Shown: positions 36,464-45,364 of the stretch, piece after piece | How the letters are laid out: each line of letters opens with the position of its first letter | Numbering within the stretch: the first letter of the stretch is position 1 | Assembly (NCBI GenBank): GCA_947450325.1 | Contig: CANFUT010000001.1 | Coordinates: 62,001-126,000, forward strand | Origin: Flavobacteriia bacterium | GTDB lineage: Bacteria; Bacteroidota; Bacteroidia; Flavobacteriales_D; Crocinitomicaceae | DNA length: 64,000 nt | Direction of reading: 5' to 3' | Translations under genes and position numbers: made by a program | The notes under the pieces: generated by a model | The model's database searches: none | Seen by the model: only the letters and a program-made list of their open reading frames with translations | What the model was told of the DNA's origin: nothing

Positions 36464-36465
36464 TT

Positions 36466-37086
36466 TTAATTGGTGTTTTTACTTAGTTTAAATTCGACAA
36501 ATTCTTTGACTGATTGTTTTAATTTTTGATTTTGGGTATCTTCCCAATCCATCTCATTGCTGTTGACAATCGCTTTGAAAATCGGTGACGCCAAAAAAGG
36601 ATACGCACACAAAGAGTGAAGATTAATCATAAAAACTATCGGCTCAATCGGAGCGATTTCATTGTTTTCGATTCCTTCGTTCAATGCAGCCAATAAATTG
36701 GATGTTTTGTCTTTTTTCAAAGACATCACTTTTTCCCGGAAAAGTTCAGGATTGATACTTATTTCCTTGATAATGAACATCGACATTTGCGGATATTCAG
36801 ATAAGAAATCGATAATCTTTTCCACATAAGTCAACACGCGCTCTTTTACGGGAATTGATTTGTCAGAAAAAATCCACATATTTTCAAAATACTTTGAAAG
36901 CGCTCCTTCAAAAACTTGGTCGAAAAGCTTTTCCTTGTTTCTAAAATAATAATGTAGCAACGCTTTGTTTATGCCTGCTGAATCAGCAATATCTTGCATT
37001 CTTGCACCATACAAACCATATTTCATAAAGACTTCTTTGGCAGCCTCCATGATTTTTTCTTCTGTGTTAGAATTAAGAATTTTCAT
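36466..37086 (-). CDS. TetR-family repressor of the efflux operon
   Basis: 206 residues from the ATG at 37086. The N-terminal TetR helix-turn-helix is clear (EEKIMEAAKEVFMKYG, then MQDIADSAGINKALLHYYF, then NKEKLFDQVF), followed by an all-helical ligand-binding domain. TetR regulators usually repress their own operon until a drug binds. The palindrome TTAACCA-AA-TGGTTAA, 15 bp upstream of this start, is the likely operator. The downstream channel gene begins 2 bp after the stop, so the regulator is part of the operon. Confidence 0.92.
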   Translation of the reverse strand: MKILNSNTEEKIMEAAKEVFMKYGLYGARMQDIADSAGINKALLHYYFRNKEKLFDQVFEGALSKYFENMWIFSDKSIPVKERVLTYVEKIIDFLSEYPQMSMFIIKEISINPELFREKVMSLKKDKTSNLLAALNEGIENNEIAPIEPIVFMINLHSLCAYPFLASPIFKAIVNSNEMDWEDTQNQKLKQSVKEFVEFKLSKNTN

Positions 37087-37100
37087 ATTAATCAAAAAGT

Positions 37101-37128
37101 TTAACCAAATGGTTAAAGTGCAAAAGTA
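37101..37128 (-). promoter_or_regulatory. Efflux operon promoter and TetR operator
   Basis: The -7 element TACTTTTG (37128-37121, minus strand) is followed 4 bp downstream by the palindrome TTAACCA-AA-TGGTTAA (37116-37101), placed over the transcription start between promoter and ATG, where a bound TetR dimer would block initiation. Confidence 0.7.
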
Positions 37129-37233
37129 GGATTTTTTGAATTGGAAAATGATTTTTAAGAAAATTTAATTTGAAATCGTCCAATCTTTCAATTCTCTCGA
37201 ATTAAAAGATGAAAAATGGATAAAACTGCAATA

Positions 37234-37662
37234 TTATTTATCAGAAAACTTTCCATAATAAACCACTTTCACCGCACAATGAAAATCATTTACCTTTGAT
37301 TTTGGATAAACCGAAAACACGGGATCTAATTCGACTTTTTCAATTGGTGTCCAAGTTGCAGGCGCGACTTTTACGGTGGAATTTACCTCAAAAACACCTT
37401 CATAATCTTTGTCGATAAAAGCAACCGTGTCTTTTTGGTCGTTGATTCCAATGATGAAAGCTGGATAAACGCGGTCAAAAACCAAACGATTTCTAAAAAG
37501 TAAAATCTTGACATTTGTTGGTTGACTCAAATCTTGGTAAGTCCAATTTTGTCTGCAAGTTTGCATTTTCGTTTCTTCACGCGCCCAAAATTTCTTGGTG
37601 CGGACATAACAACCTTCCAAAAAGAAGATAGATAATGCGAGGATTATGGTGAATCGAATCAT
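37234..37662 (-). CDS. Lipoprotein of unknown function
   Basis: 142 residues with a lipoprotein signal peptide (lipobox FLEGC, Cys18). The rest is a beta-rich domain with aromatic residues (FWAREETKMQTCRQNW, VFDRVYPAFIIG) and no recognised motif. Its start overlaps the preceding gene's stop by 4 bp (ATGA), so the two are coupled. No function is assigned. Confidence 0.75.
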   Translation of the reverse strand: MIRFTIILALSIFFLEGCYVRTKKFWAREETKMQTCRQNWTYQDLSQPTNVKILLFRNRLVFDRVYPAFIIGINDQKDTVAFIDKDYEGVFEVNSTVKVAPATWTPIEKVELDPVFSVYPKSKVNDFHCAVKVVYYGKFSDK

Positions 37663-38069
37663 TGGATGATGATGCCTTTAAGTCCCAAAATTGGAATCAA
37701 TTTCATGTTTTTTTCTTGAATTGTCTCAGGAAGAAAAATGAATTTTTTGTCGTACATCGTATCGTTGACCCAAAAACTCACCCAGTATTCGTTGGTCAAT
37801 CCAAAAACTTCTTCCATAATTGGTTCGACGCGAGCTGCTTCATTGGGCAAAAGGATTTCCATGCAATGACGCAACATAGAAGTTTTTATTTTCTCGCCAG
37901 TCGCCACATTTTCACCATAACCATTGCTTGTGATGATGATTCCTTCCATGATATCGTCTCGAAGATTGATCAAATAAGTATTGTATATGGGATGATTGTC
38001 TTCCCCCATTTGCTGTACAACTGCAACAGCTACATTCTCTACTTTTGGACCTAATAATTCTTCGCGCAT
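37659..38069 (-). CDS. Conserved-looking small cytoplasmic protein, function unknown
   Basis: 136 residues, no signal peptide or membrane segment, acidic, of mixed alpha/beta composition. Clear features are few: a hydrophobic strand VAVAVVQQM near the start and ITSNGYGENVATGEKI in the middle. It is coupled to the downstream lipoprotein gene by a 4-bp overlap and has a well-formed promoter upstream. I do not recognise the family. Confidence 0.7.
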   Translation of the reverse strand: MREELLGPKVENVAVAVVQQMGEDNHPIYNTYLINLRDDIMEGIIITSNGYGENVATGEKIKTSMLRHCMEILLPNEAARVEPIMEEVFGLTNEYWVSFWVNDTMYDKKFIFLPETIQEKNMKLIPILGLKGIIIQ

Positions 38070-38093
38070 TTTGAATTTATTTCAAATAAAGTG

Positions 38094-38122
38094 CAAATTT
38101 ACAAGGATAATCTGATAATCAA
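38094..38122 (-). promoter_or_regulatory. Bacteroidota-type promoter
   Basis: TTG at 38122-38120 (inside TTTTG), an 18-nt spacer, then TAAATTTG at 38101-38094 on the minus strand, 24 bp upstream of the small cytoplasmic protein gene. Confidence 0.5.
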
Positions 38123-38148
38123 AATGAATAATGTTGAAGATAATTCAA

Positions 38149-39396
38149 TCATTTTGCCATTCTCTTCCCGATCGAAATGTAGCGAATAATATCTGTTGGA
38201 TGTCCTAAAATGCGTTCGTATTTTTTCAAATAAACTGGATCGGTTTTCATTTTTTCAGGCAAAACGAAATCTGGCGTTCTTTTAGAACCTGTGCGCACAA
38301 TCACTAAGTTTTTGGAAGGAATCGATAAAATGTACTGACCTAAAATTCCACGGCAATAATAAACTGGCGTTGCACCTCCTGTGAAAGTCCAAATGTGCAA
38401 TCCATATCTATAATTTGGAACACCTTCATTGGTTTTCATGGCTGGCGTTTTGACCATTTCCTTCATGTACCAAAGCGGCACAATTTGTTTGCCATTCCAT
38501 TTTCCTTCTTGCAAAATCATTTTCCCCAAACGACCAAAATCCCTGGAAGTTCCATACAAGCAGCAAAATGCTTTTTCTGCACCATTTTCCTTGTCTAAAC
38601 TCCAATAAGCATCGTGTTCTGTTCCAATTTTTGACCAAATTTTGTTGTAAGCGTAATCCGATAAATCAGCACCAGTCGCTTTCTCAATGATGAAACCTAA
38701 CAATTGTGAATTTCCACTTTGGTAGTTGAATCTCACACCTGGTTTTTCAATCGCTTTTTGGCTTGTTACTAGTCCATATAAATCAGTTCCGTAATAAGAT
38801 TCAGCATTGTCTGACAAAGGATTTTTGCCACTTTCTTCCCAATCTAATCCCGATGACATTAGCAATAAATGTCTGACCGTAATTTTACTTTTCTCGCCTT
38901 CTTTAAATTCAGGAATATACGTTCCAACAGGTTCGTCCAAACTTTTGATTTTTCCTTCTTCAATGGCAATTCCGACCAATAAAGAGACAAAAGTTTTGGT
39001 TGCAGAAAAGCAGTTTGAAACCGTTTCTTTTTGGTGTTCGCCCCAATATTTTTCAAAAATCAATGAATCACCTTGAAAAACTAGAAACGAAGAAGTTTGC
39101 AAATTTTCCATGAATTTCGTTTCGTCTGAAGTCAATGAAAAGCGCGGTTTTGCTTCTTTCCATTTGAAAACCTCATCGGAATGTTTGATGGTCGAATACG
39201 CAAATACGTCTTTGTCGTAAATCCCTGGACCCGTTTTTCCTTTTAAATATGTGCTAGCGATACCTTTATACAAATAAAATCTTCCAGAAAGAATGATGAA
39301 TAAATTCGCAGAAATCACGAGAAAAAGCAAAGTAAAAAGGGTGATTCGGATAAATTTACGAATCAATTTGCGTAGTTTGGATTGATTTTTAGACAT
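38149..39396 (-). CDS. Serine hydrolase, class C beta-lactamase-like
   Basis: 415 residues with one N-terminal membrane segment (about 16-36) and a periplasmic beta-lactamase/DD-peptidase fold. The SxxK motif is SATK at Ser131-Lys134. Further family landmarks are HLLLMSSGLDWEE and the YQSGNSQLLG region standing in for YxN, with a C-terminal VRTGSK. These enzymes act as esterases, peptidases or penicillin-binding proteins, so the substrate is unknown. Its start overlaps the lipB stop by 8 bp, indicating cotranscription. Confidence 0.88.
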   Translation of the reverse strand: MSKNQSKLRKLIRKFIRITLFTLLFLVISANLFIILSGRFYLYKGIASTYLKGKTGPGIYDKDVFAYSTIKHSDEVFKWKEAKPRFSLTSDETKFMENLQTSSFLVFQGDSLIFEKYWGEHQKETVSNCFSATKTFVSLLVGIAIEEGKIKSLDEPVGTYIPEFKEGEKSKITVRHLLLMSSGLDWEESGKNPLSDNAESYYGTDLYGLVTSQKAIEKPGVRFNYQSGNSQLLGFIIEKATGADLSDYAYNKIWSKIGTEHDAYWSLDKENGAEKAFCCLYGTSRDFGRLGKMILQEGKWNGKQIVPLWYMKEMVKTPAMKTNEGVPNYRYGLHIWTFTGGATPVYYCRGILGQYILSIPSKNLVIVRTGSKRTPDFVLPEKMKTDPVYLKKYERILGHPTDIIRYISIGKRMAK

Positions 39397-40081
39397 ATTG
39401 AAAATTAAATTGTTGCGCTAACTTTTCTTTAAAAACGGTTGCAACTTCTTCAAAATCCAAAGCCACACCCAATTCTTTCTGCATGGAAGTTACAGCTTTA
39501 TCATCAATTCCGCAAGGAACTATGTGATTAAAATACGATAAATCACTATTTACATTAAATCCGATGCCGTGCATAGTGACCCAACGCGAGCATTTTACGC
39601 CCATCGCGCAGATTTTTCGGGCATTTTCTCCATCTGGTTCAATCCAAACTCCAGTATAGCCTTCATAGCGATCGCCAACAATTCCGTATTCAGCCAAAGT
39701 GAGAATGACTGCTTCTTCTAAAAATCGTAAATATTTGTGGATATCGGTGAAAAAATAATCCAAATCCAAAATCGGATAAACCACCAATTGTCCTGGTCCG
39801 TGATACGTGATATCTCCACCACGATTGATTTTATAAAATGTCGCGTGATTGCTTTTCAGCCCTTTTTCGTCTAACAATAAATTGTCCAAAGAACCACTTT
39901 TTCCAAGTGTGTACACATGCGGATGCTGACAAAAAAGCACTTGATTTTCCGTCGGAAGCGTTTCTACACCATTGCGAAGATTGATTTTACGTTGAATGTT
40001 TTCAGCAAAAATTTGTTCTTGCAAATCCCAAGCTTCTTTGTAATCAATCAATCCCAGATTTTTGTAGTGCACCGTTGTCAT
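39389..40081 (-). CDS. lipB: Octanoyl-[acyl-carrier-protein]:protein N-octanoyltransferase
   Basis: 230 residues. LipB signatures are present: RGGDITYHGPGQLVVYP, the lysine-containing ICAMGVKCSRWVTMHGI, and the catalytic cysteine in VPCGIDDKAVTS. The enzyme moves octanoate from ACP to lipoyl domains of ketoacid dehydrogenases, the first step of lipoate assembly in the cytoplasm. A lipoate-dependent E1 component is encoded at 54-56 kb. A perfect -7 element lies 16 bp upstream; the serine hydrolase gene overlaps its 3' end. Confidence 0.95.
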   Translation of the reverse strand: MTTVHYKNLGLIDYKEAWDLQEQIFAENIQRKINLRNGVETLPTENQVLFCQHPHVYTLGKSGSLDNLLLDEKGLKSNHATFYKINRGGDITYHGPGQLVVYPILDLDYFFTDIHKYLRFLEEAVILTLAEYGIVGDRYEGYTGVWIEPDGENARKICAMGVKCSRWVTMHGIGFNVNSDLSYFNHIVPCGIDDKAVTSMQKELGVALDFEEVATVFKEKLAQQFNFQYV

Positions 40082-40096
40082 CGCGAAATATTTCTA

Positions 40097-40104
40097 CAAA
40101 AGTA
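40097..40104 (-). promoter_or_regulatory. -7 promoter element TACTTTTG upstream of lipB
   Basis: A perfect TAnnTTTG on the minus strand, 15 bp upstream of the lipB ATG. Confidence 0.5.
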
Positions 40105-40178
40105 AGGATTTATATTTGGTCGAAAATGTAAACAATTTAGGATTTTAATTGTCATTTTACTTAGACAACGATTTTAAA

Positions 40179-40535
40179 ATGAGCGAAGATTTATATTGTT
40201 ATTACAGCGATTTGCCTTCTCCGATGGCATATATGAATTTGCAAACTGAAGAAGATGAGCAGTCGGAATTGTCTGAAATGGACATTGATCGAATCATCGA
40301 AATGGCTTGGGAAGACCGAACACCTTTCGATGCGATTGAATATCAATTTGGCTTGAAAGAGGCGGATGTCAAAGCGCTGATGAAAAAGAATTTGAAATTT
40401 AGCAGTTACAAATTGTGGCGCAAAAGAGTCGAAAATTGCAAGACCAAACATGCCAAAACGCGTTCGTCTGAAATCAATCGATTCAAATGTAATTTACAGC
40501 GAACAATCACAAACAACAAAATATCGAAACGATGA
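40179..40535 (+). CDS. DUF2805 (TIGR03643) family protein
   Basis: 118 residues from the ATG at 40179; the open frame starts ten codons earlier at a TTG without support. The core IDRIIEMAWEDRTPFDAIEYQFGLKEADVKALMKK and the following SSYKLWRKRV are typical of the family, which looks like a small helix-turn-helix-like fold. The function is unknown. From memory the family often sits with photolyase/cryptochrome-type genes and SDR enzymes. Here an SDR gene overlaps its end by 4 bp. Confidence 0.85.
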   Translation: MSEDLYCYYSDLPSPMAYMNLQTEEDEQSELSEMDIDRIIEMAWEDRTPFDAIEYQFGLKEADVKALMKKNLKFSSYKLWRKRVENCKTKHAKTRSSEINRFKCNLQRTITNNKISKR

Positions 40536-41215
40536 AAACATATTTATTTGCAGGCGCATCAAGTAAAATGGCACAAGAAAGTGCTAAACAACTACAAGCA
40601 GCTGGTCACAAAGTGATTGGAATTTCCACCAAAACAGAAAACTTTGATTACGATGAATTTTACACCGTCGAAAAGTACGATTTCAATGCTTTTCCTAAAA
40701 TCGAAGGAACGATTGACGGTTTGGTCTACTTTCCAGGTACAATCAATTTGAAACCTTTTCACCGTTTGAGTGAAGCTGATTTCCTGCGTGATTATCAAAT
40801 CAATAGTTTGGGTGCGATTGCGTTTATTCAAGCTTTTTTGCCCAATTTAAAAAGCAGTGATTCTGCAAGTATTGTTTTGATGAGCACCGTTGCAGTTGCT
40901 GTCGGAATGCCCTTTCATGCATCAATTTCGATGGCAAAAGGAGCGATTGAAGGATTGACCAAAGCTTTGGCTGCAGAATACGCAACAATGATTCGCGTCA
41001 ATTGCATTGCACCTTCATTGACCGATACGCCATTGGGAGAAAAACTATTGAATTCACCTGAAAAAATCGAAGCTTCACAAAAAAGAAATCCTATGCGCAA
41101 AGTTGGAACTGCGACTGAATTGGCTGATGCAGTAACTTTCTTGTTATCAGAAAAATCAAGCTGGATTACCGGACAAGTTTTGGCGGTTGATGGTGGGATG
41201 AATGTGTTGAGATAA
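40532..41215 (+). CDS. Short-chain dehydrogenase/reductase family protein lacking the usual catalytic tyrosine
   Basis: 227 residues with a Rossmann fold: an N-terminal GASSKMA nucleotide loop, a middle NSLGAIAFIQA, a LMSTVA strand with the catalytic-type serine, and the C-terminal ITGQVLAVDGGM. The YxxxK motif is changed: the sequence is HASISMAKG, with isoleucine where tyrosine should be, while the lysine is kept. It is coupled to the DUF2805 gene by a 4-bp overlap. Reductase activity is therefore uncertain; a binding role is possible. Confidence 0.85.
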   Translation: MKTYLFAGASSKMAQESAKQLQAAGHKVIGISTKTENFDYDEFYTVEKYDFNAFPKIEGTIDGLVYFPGTINLKPFHRLSEADFLRDYQINSLGAIAFIQAFLPNLKSSDSASIVLMSTVAVAVGMPFHASISMAKGAIEGLTKALAAEYATMIRVNCIAPSLTDTPLGEKLLNSPEKIEASQKRNPMRKVGTATELADAVTFLLSEKSSWITGQVLAVDGGMNVLR

Positions 41216-41261
41216 GGGATTAGGCAATTAGGCAGTGGGATTCAGGGAATAGGAATGGGGG

Positions 41262-41297
41262 AAAAAGGGCTAAATGAAAAAACTCAAATAGCCCTTT
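41262..41297 (-). terminator. Bidirectional terminator between convergent genes
   Basis: Stem AAAGGGCTA / TAGCCCTTT with a 16-nt loop; on the minus strand it is followed by a T run. It sits between the SDR gene (plus) and the secreted-protein gene (minus). Confidence 0.6.
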
Positions 41298-41305
41298 GAA
41301 TGATT

Positions 41306-41782
41306 TTATCTTTGGATGATGATTACATTTCCGTTGTTCATGCTGTTGCGTTCTTCGGAAAATTTCATTCCGTTGATTAACACGAATGTGTTTTCAGCTT
41401 GTTCGTTCACAGCATTGTTCAGAATCAATTCATTTTCAACAATCATTTTAGCGACAGATTTTTTTCCGCCTGTGGCATCAACTTCACATTTTTTTCCATC
41501 ATTGAAGAATGTCGCTTCAAAATAGGTCACACGGCCCTTTGGATTTCCACTAGTGATTCTACTTGGATTATTGAAATCTAGAAATTTCAAGAAAAATAAA
41601 TCTTTTCCATCCAATGATTTTACTTTGAAATCAAATCCTAAACCAGCACTTTTATCTAAAATGGCGTATGAGACTCCATTCACTTTAATGGTATCTTCCT
41701 CTAGGGTAACCTTTTGTTTTTGTGCAAATGAAACTGTTTGAAATCCAACTAAAAGGATTGTAATTGCGAAAAGTTTTTTCAT
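41306..41782 (-). CDS. Secreted protein of unknown function
   Basis: 158 residues with a signal peptide (MKKLFAITILLVGFQTVSFAQ). The mature protein is beta-rich, with LEEDTIKVNGVSYAILDK and GKDLFFLKFLDF, and has no recognised family motif. It stands 42 bp downstream of the mfd stop on the same strand and could be read through from it, though it may have its own promoter. A terminator lies just after. Confidence 0.72.
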   Translation of the reverse strand: MKKLFAITILLVGFQTVSFAQKQKVTLEEDTIKVNGVSYAILDKSAGLGFDFKVKSLDGKDLFFLKFLDFNNPSRITSGNPKGRVTYFEATFFNDGKKCEVDATGGKKSVAKMIVENELILNNAVNEQAENTFVLINGMKFSEERNSMNNGNVIIIQR

Positions 41783-41824
41783 GAATTTATTTTTGTTTTA
41801 AGTTCTTAAAATTAATATTTTATT

Positions 41825-44800
41825 TCAGTCCACAATTTCATTCAATCGTTTCACCGCCTGATCAATTGTCATCACGTGACTATACAACAACCTCAATTTT
41901 TCATTTTTCTCACTCAATTTACAATCTTTTGGATTGCTTTGAACGAATTTCAACACATGTTGGAAAATCCCTGAATCGTAAAACGGCGACTGCGGATTTG
42001 AAATGAAATAACAAACCATGGAACCGGATTTCATCACCAATCTTTCAATTCCCAAATCTTGCGCTAACCAACGCAATTCAAAAGATCTGAAAAGTTCTTT
42101 CACCGCTCGTGGCAACGGTCCAAAACGATCAATTAAGGTTTGTCCGTATTTGTCTAATGCATCTTTGTTTTCTAAACTATCTAGTTTTTGATACAAACTC
42201 AAACGTTCAGCGACATTGTTCACATAATCATCTGGAATTCTGATTTCTAAATCAGTTTCAATCACACAATCTTTGACGAAAGTGATAAACTGATCTGTAT
42301 TTCTTTCCGCAAACAAATCTTTGAATTCTGACTCGCGCAATTCTTCCATCGCTTCGTTCAAGATTTTTTGATACATCTCAAAACCAATGTCTGCAATGAA
42401 TCCACTTTGTTCGCCACCCAATAAATTTCCTGCACCGCGAATGTCCAAATCTTTCATCGCAATGTTGAAACCTGAACCCAAATCTGAGAATTGAACCAAA
42501 GCTTCCAATCGTTTTCTGGCTTCGGAAGTCATTTCGTGGTATTTCGGCGCAATCAAATAACAAAATGCTTTTTTATTCGAACGTCCAACGCGACCACGCA
42601 ATTGGTGTAAATCACTCAATCCGAAATTCTGCGCATTATTGATAATCATCGTATTGGCATTCGAAATATCAATTCCAGACTCGATAATCGTCGTTGCCAA
42701 CAATACATCGTATTCTCCTTGGATGAAATCCATCATGATTTTCTCCAACTGTTTTCCGTCCATTTGTCCGTGACCAATTCCCACGCGAACGCCAGGACAC
42801 AAGCGTTGAATCATTCCAGAAACTTCCTTGATATTTTGCAAACGATTGTGCACAAAATAAACTTGTCCGCCTCGACTTACTTCATACGCAATAGCATCTC
42901 GAATCGCTTCTTCGTTGAACTGAATCACTTCAGTCAAAACGGGTTGACGATTCGGCGGTGGCGTATTGATGATACTCAAATCACGCGCGCCCATGAGTGA
43001 AAATTGTAGGGTTCTTGGAATTGGAGTGGCTGTTAATGTCAAAGTATCGACAGTCGCTTTCAATGTTTTCAATTTGTCTTTTACTGCGACACCGAATTTT
43101 TGTTCTTCGTCAATAATCATCAATCCCAAATCTTTGAATTTGACTTTTTCTCCCACAATTTTATGCGTCCCAACCAAAATATCAATTTCACCTGCTGCTA
43201 CTTTTCTCAAAGTTTCAGTGACTTGTTTAGCGCTTTTGAAACGATTGATGTAATCCACAGTCACAGGAAAATCTTTCAATCGCTCGCTAAAACTTCTGTA
43301 GTGTTGGTGCGACAAAATCGTCGTTGGAACTAAAATAGCTACTTGCTTACTATCTGTCACCGCTTTGAAAGCTGCGCGAATCGCCAATTCTGTTTTCCCA
43401 AAACCAACATCTCCACAAACCAAACGATCCATCGGAGTAGGCGATTCCATGTCTTCCTTGATTGCTTGGGTGGTTTTCAACTGGTCGGGCGTATCTTCAT
43501 ACATAAAAGACGCTTCCAACTCATTTTGCAAATAAGTATCAGGCATAAATGCAAAACCTGGTTGAGATTTTCGTTTGGCGTAAAGTTGTATCAAATCAAA
43601 GGCAATTTCTTTGATTTTCGATTTGGTTTTATTTTTAAGCGTTGTCCAAGTTTGCGTTCCTAATTTATTCATTTTGGGCGCAGTACCTTCTTTTCCAGTG
43701 AACTTTGAAATTCGGTGCAAAGAGTGAATACTCACATACAAAACGTCGCCATCTTTGTAAATCAAGCGAATCGCTTCTTGCGGTTTTCCATTGACATCAA
43801 TCGTTTGTAAACCAGAAAATTGTCCAACTCCGTGATCGATGTGCGTCACGTAATCGCCTTTTTGAAGGTTGTAAATTTCCTTCAAAGTCAACGCTTGTTT
43901 GGCTTGCGAAAAACCTTCTTTGAGCTTGAAACGGTGGTAACGCTCAAAGATTTGATGATCCGTGTAACAAACCAATTTCAAATCTTGAAAGATGAAACCT
44001 TCGTGCAACGCGATTGGCATGGAAATGAATTCCACATCAGCGCCTATGTCTTCAAAAATAGAATACAAACGTTCTATTTGCTTCGGTTGATTGGAGAAGA
44101 ATAAATTAGTGAAACCAGCTTTTTTTCTTGCGGACAAATCTTCTTTCAGCAATTCGAAATTCTTATTAAATGCTGGTTGAGATTGAACTTTAAACGCAAT
44201 TTCAACAGAAGGTTTAAACGAAAAATCTGGCCCCCATTCAACGACTGAAAAAGCTTCTAATTTTTCAAGCCATTCTGTTTTGTGCGTATATAAATCTGAT
44301 GGAATTGTTTGTTTGATTGTATGATTGAGTCCTTCGTAAATCTTCACCGCTTTGTCGTATTCTTTCGACAACATATTTACGATTAGCTGATTGGAAGAAA
44401 TCCAAACGGTACTTTGTTTTCCAACGAAATCCAAAAAAGTACCAAAACCATCTTGCATTAAGTGGCGTTGAACGTTGGGAATGATATTGAAAAAATCGTG
44501 GTTGTTTACAGAAAGTTGATCAACTGGATCGAACGTGCGAATTGAATCCACTTCATCGCCAAAAAATTCAACGCGAAAAGGTTGATCGTTGGCAAATGAA
44601 AACACATCTAAAATTCCACCTCGAATAGCAAATTGTCCTGGTTCATAAACGAAATCAAGTCTTTCAAAGCCATATTCAAGCAACAATTCATTCATAAAAT
44701 CCAAGGAATAAGTTTTTCCTTTTTGGACTTTTAAAGTATTTTCAGTCAGCTTTTTTTGCGTGGGAATTTTTTCGAACAACGCCTGCGGATAAGTGACAAT

Positions 44801-45160
44801 CCAAGTGTTTGTGCCGTTGTTGATTTTCTCTAGTACTTCTGCACGCAAAACGACATTTGCATTGTCGGTTTCTTCAAAATGGTATGCAGAACGATAGGAA
44901 GCAGGATAGAAAACAATGTGTTTTTCGTTTGGGAAAAGATTTTCTAAATCATTTAAGAAATAGGCAGCTTCTTCTTTGTCGCTCAACACAAAAAGATGAT
45001 TTCCTGGAACTTGACTAGCAACCGCTGAAGCAATTGCAGCACGCGACGAACCAACCAAACCTTTCAACTGAATGCGAATTTCTGCTTCTTGCAAAGCATT
45101 CGCCACTTGATCTACTTGATTGTATTTTTTAAAAAGCTGTAAAAATTCCGCTTGATTCAT
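41825..45160 (-). CDS. mfd: Transcription-repair coupling factor
   Basis: 1111 residues in the Mfd order: UvrB-like N-terminal domains (about 1-330), a CarD-like RNA polymerase interacting domain (GDYVTHIDHGVGQFSGL, mid-protein), a RecG-like translocase with Walker A GDVGFGKTEL and the DEEQKFGV box, the helicase C motif RGRVGRS, and the C-terminal TRCF domain. Mfd removes RNA polymerase stalled at lesions and recruits UvrA. Its promoter is visible upstream. A monocistronic or two-gene unit is likely. Confidence 0.97.
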   Translation of the reverse strand: MNQAEFLQLFKKYNQVDQVANALQEAEIRIQLKGLVGSSRAAIASAVASQVPGNHLFVLSDKEEAAYFLNDLENLFPNEKHIVFYPASYRSAYHFEETDNANVVLRAEVLEKINNGTNTWIVTYPQALFEKIPTQKKLTENTLKVQKGKTYSLDFMNELLLEYGFERLDFVYEPGQFAIRGGILDVFSFANDQPFRVEFFGDEVDSIRTFDPVDQLSVNNHDFFNIIPNVQRHLMQDGFGTFLDFVGKQSTVWISSNQLIVNMLSKEYDKAVKIYEGLNHTIKQTIPSDLYTHKTEWLEKLEAFSVVEWGPDFSFKPSVEIAFKVQSQPAFNKNFELLKEDLSARKKAGFTNLFFSNQPKQIERLYSIFEDIGADVEFISMPIALHEGFIFQDLKLVCYTDHQIFERYHRFKLKEGFSQAKQALTLKEIYNLQKGDYVTHIDHGVGQFSGLQTIDVNGKPQEAIRLIYKDGDVLYVSIHSLHRISKFTGKEGTAPKMNKLGTQTWTTLKNKTKSKIKEIAFDLIQLYAKRKSQPGFAFMPDTYLQNELEASFMYEDTPDQLKTTQAIKEDMESPTPMDRLVCGDVGFGKTELAIRAAFKAVTDSKQVAILVPTTILSHQHYRSFSERLKDFPVTVDYINRFKSAKQVTETLRKVAAGEIDILVGTHKIVGEKVKFKDLGLMIIDEEQKFGVAVKDKLKTLKATVDTLTLTATPIPRTLQFSLMGARDLSIINTPPPNRQPVLTEVIQFNEEAIRDAIAYEVSRGGQVYFVHNRLQNIKEVSGMIQRLCPGVRVGIGHGQMDGKQLEKIMMDFIQGEYDVLLATTIIESGIDISNANTMIINNAQNFGLSDLHQLRGRVGRSNKKAFCYLIAPKYHEMTSEARKRLEALVQFSDLGSGFNIAMKDLDIRGAGNLLGGEQSGFIADIGFEMYQKILNEAMEELRESEFKDLFAERNTDQFITFVKDCVIETDLEIRIPDDYVNNVAERLSLYQKLDSLENKDALDKYGQTLIDRFGPLPRAVKELFRSFELRWLAQDLGIERLVMKSGSMVCYFISNPQSPFYDSGIFQHVLKFVQSNPKDCKLSEKNEKLRLLYSHVMTIDQAVKRLNEIVD

Positions 45161-45211
45161 GCGTTTGAAGAAAAATGTTTTTGTCTGAAATGAAAGAGTT
45201 CAATTAAAGTA

Positions 45212-45242
45212 CAAAGATGCGGATAAAATGTTTTAATGGCAA
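45212..45242 (-). promoter_or_regulatory. mfd promoter
   Basis: TTG at 45242-45240, a 20-nt spacer, then CATCTTTG at 45219-45212 on the minus strand (one mismatch to TAnnTTTG), 51 bp before the mfd ATG. Confidence 0.5.
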
Positions 45243-45270
45243 TTGGAAAGCGAAGCTAAATCAGGACAAA

Positions 45271-45316
45271 AACAAAAATCATCAAAACTTGCAAAATTTA
45301 CAAGTTTTGATGATTT
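45271..45316 (-). terminator. Strong terminator of the amidohydrolase pair
   Basis: A perfect 16-bp stem, AAATCATCAAAACTTG (45276-45291) with CAAGTTTTGATGATTT (45301-45316), with a 9-nt loop and a T-rich tail on the minus strand. Confidence 0.85.
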
Positions 45317-45364
45317 AAGACTTAAAATATCAAACTATAATCGTTTAGTTTATGAAAATTTTAA

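Noticed and set aside
42378-44104. Several frames antisense or out of frame within mfd
   Set aside because: All lie inside the long, well-conserved mfd reading frame and have no independent support.
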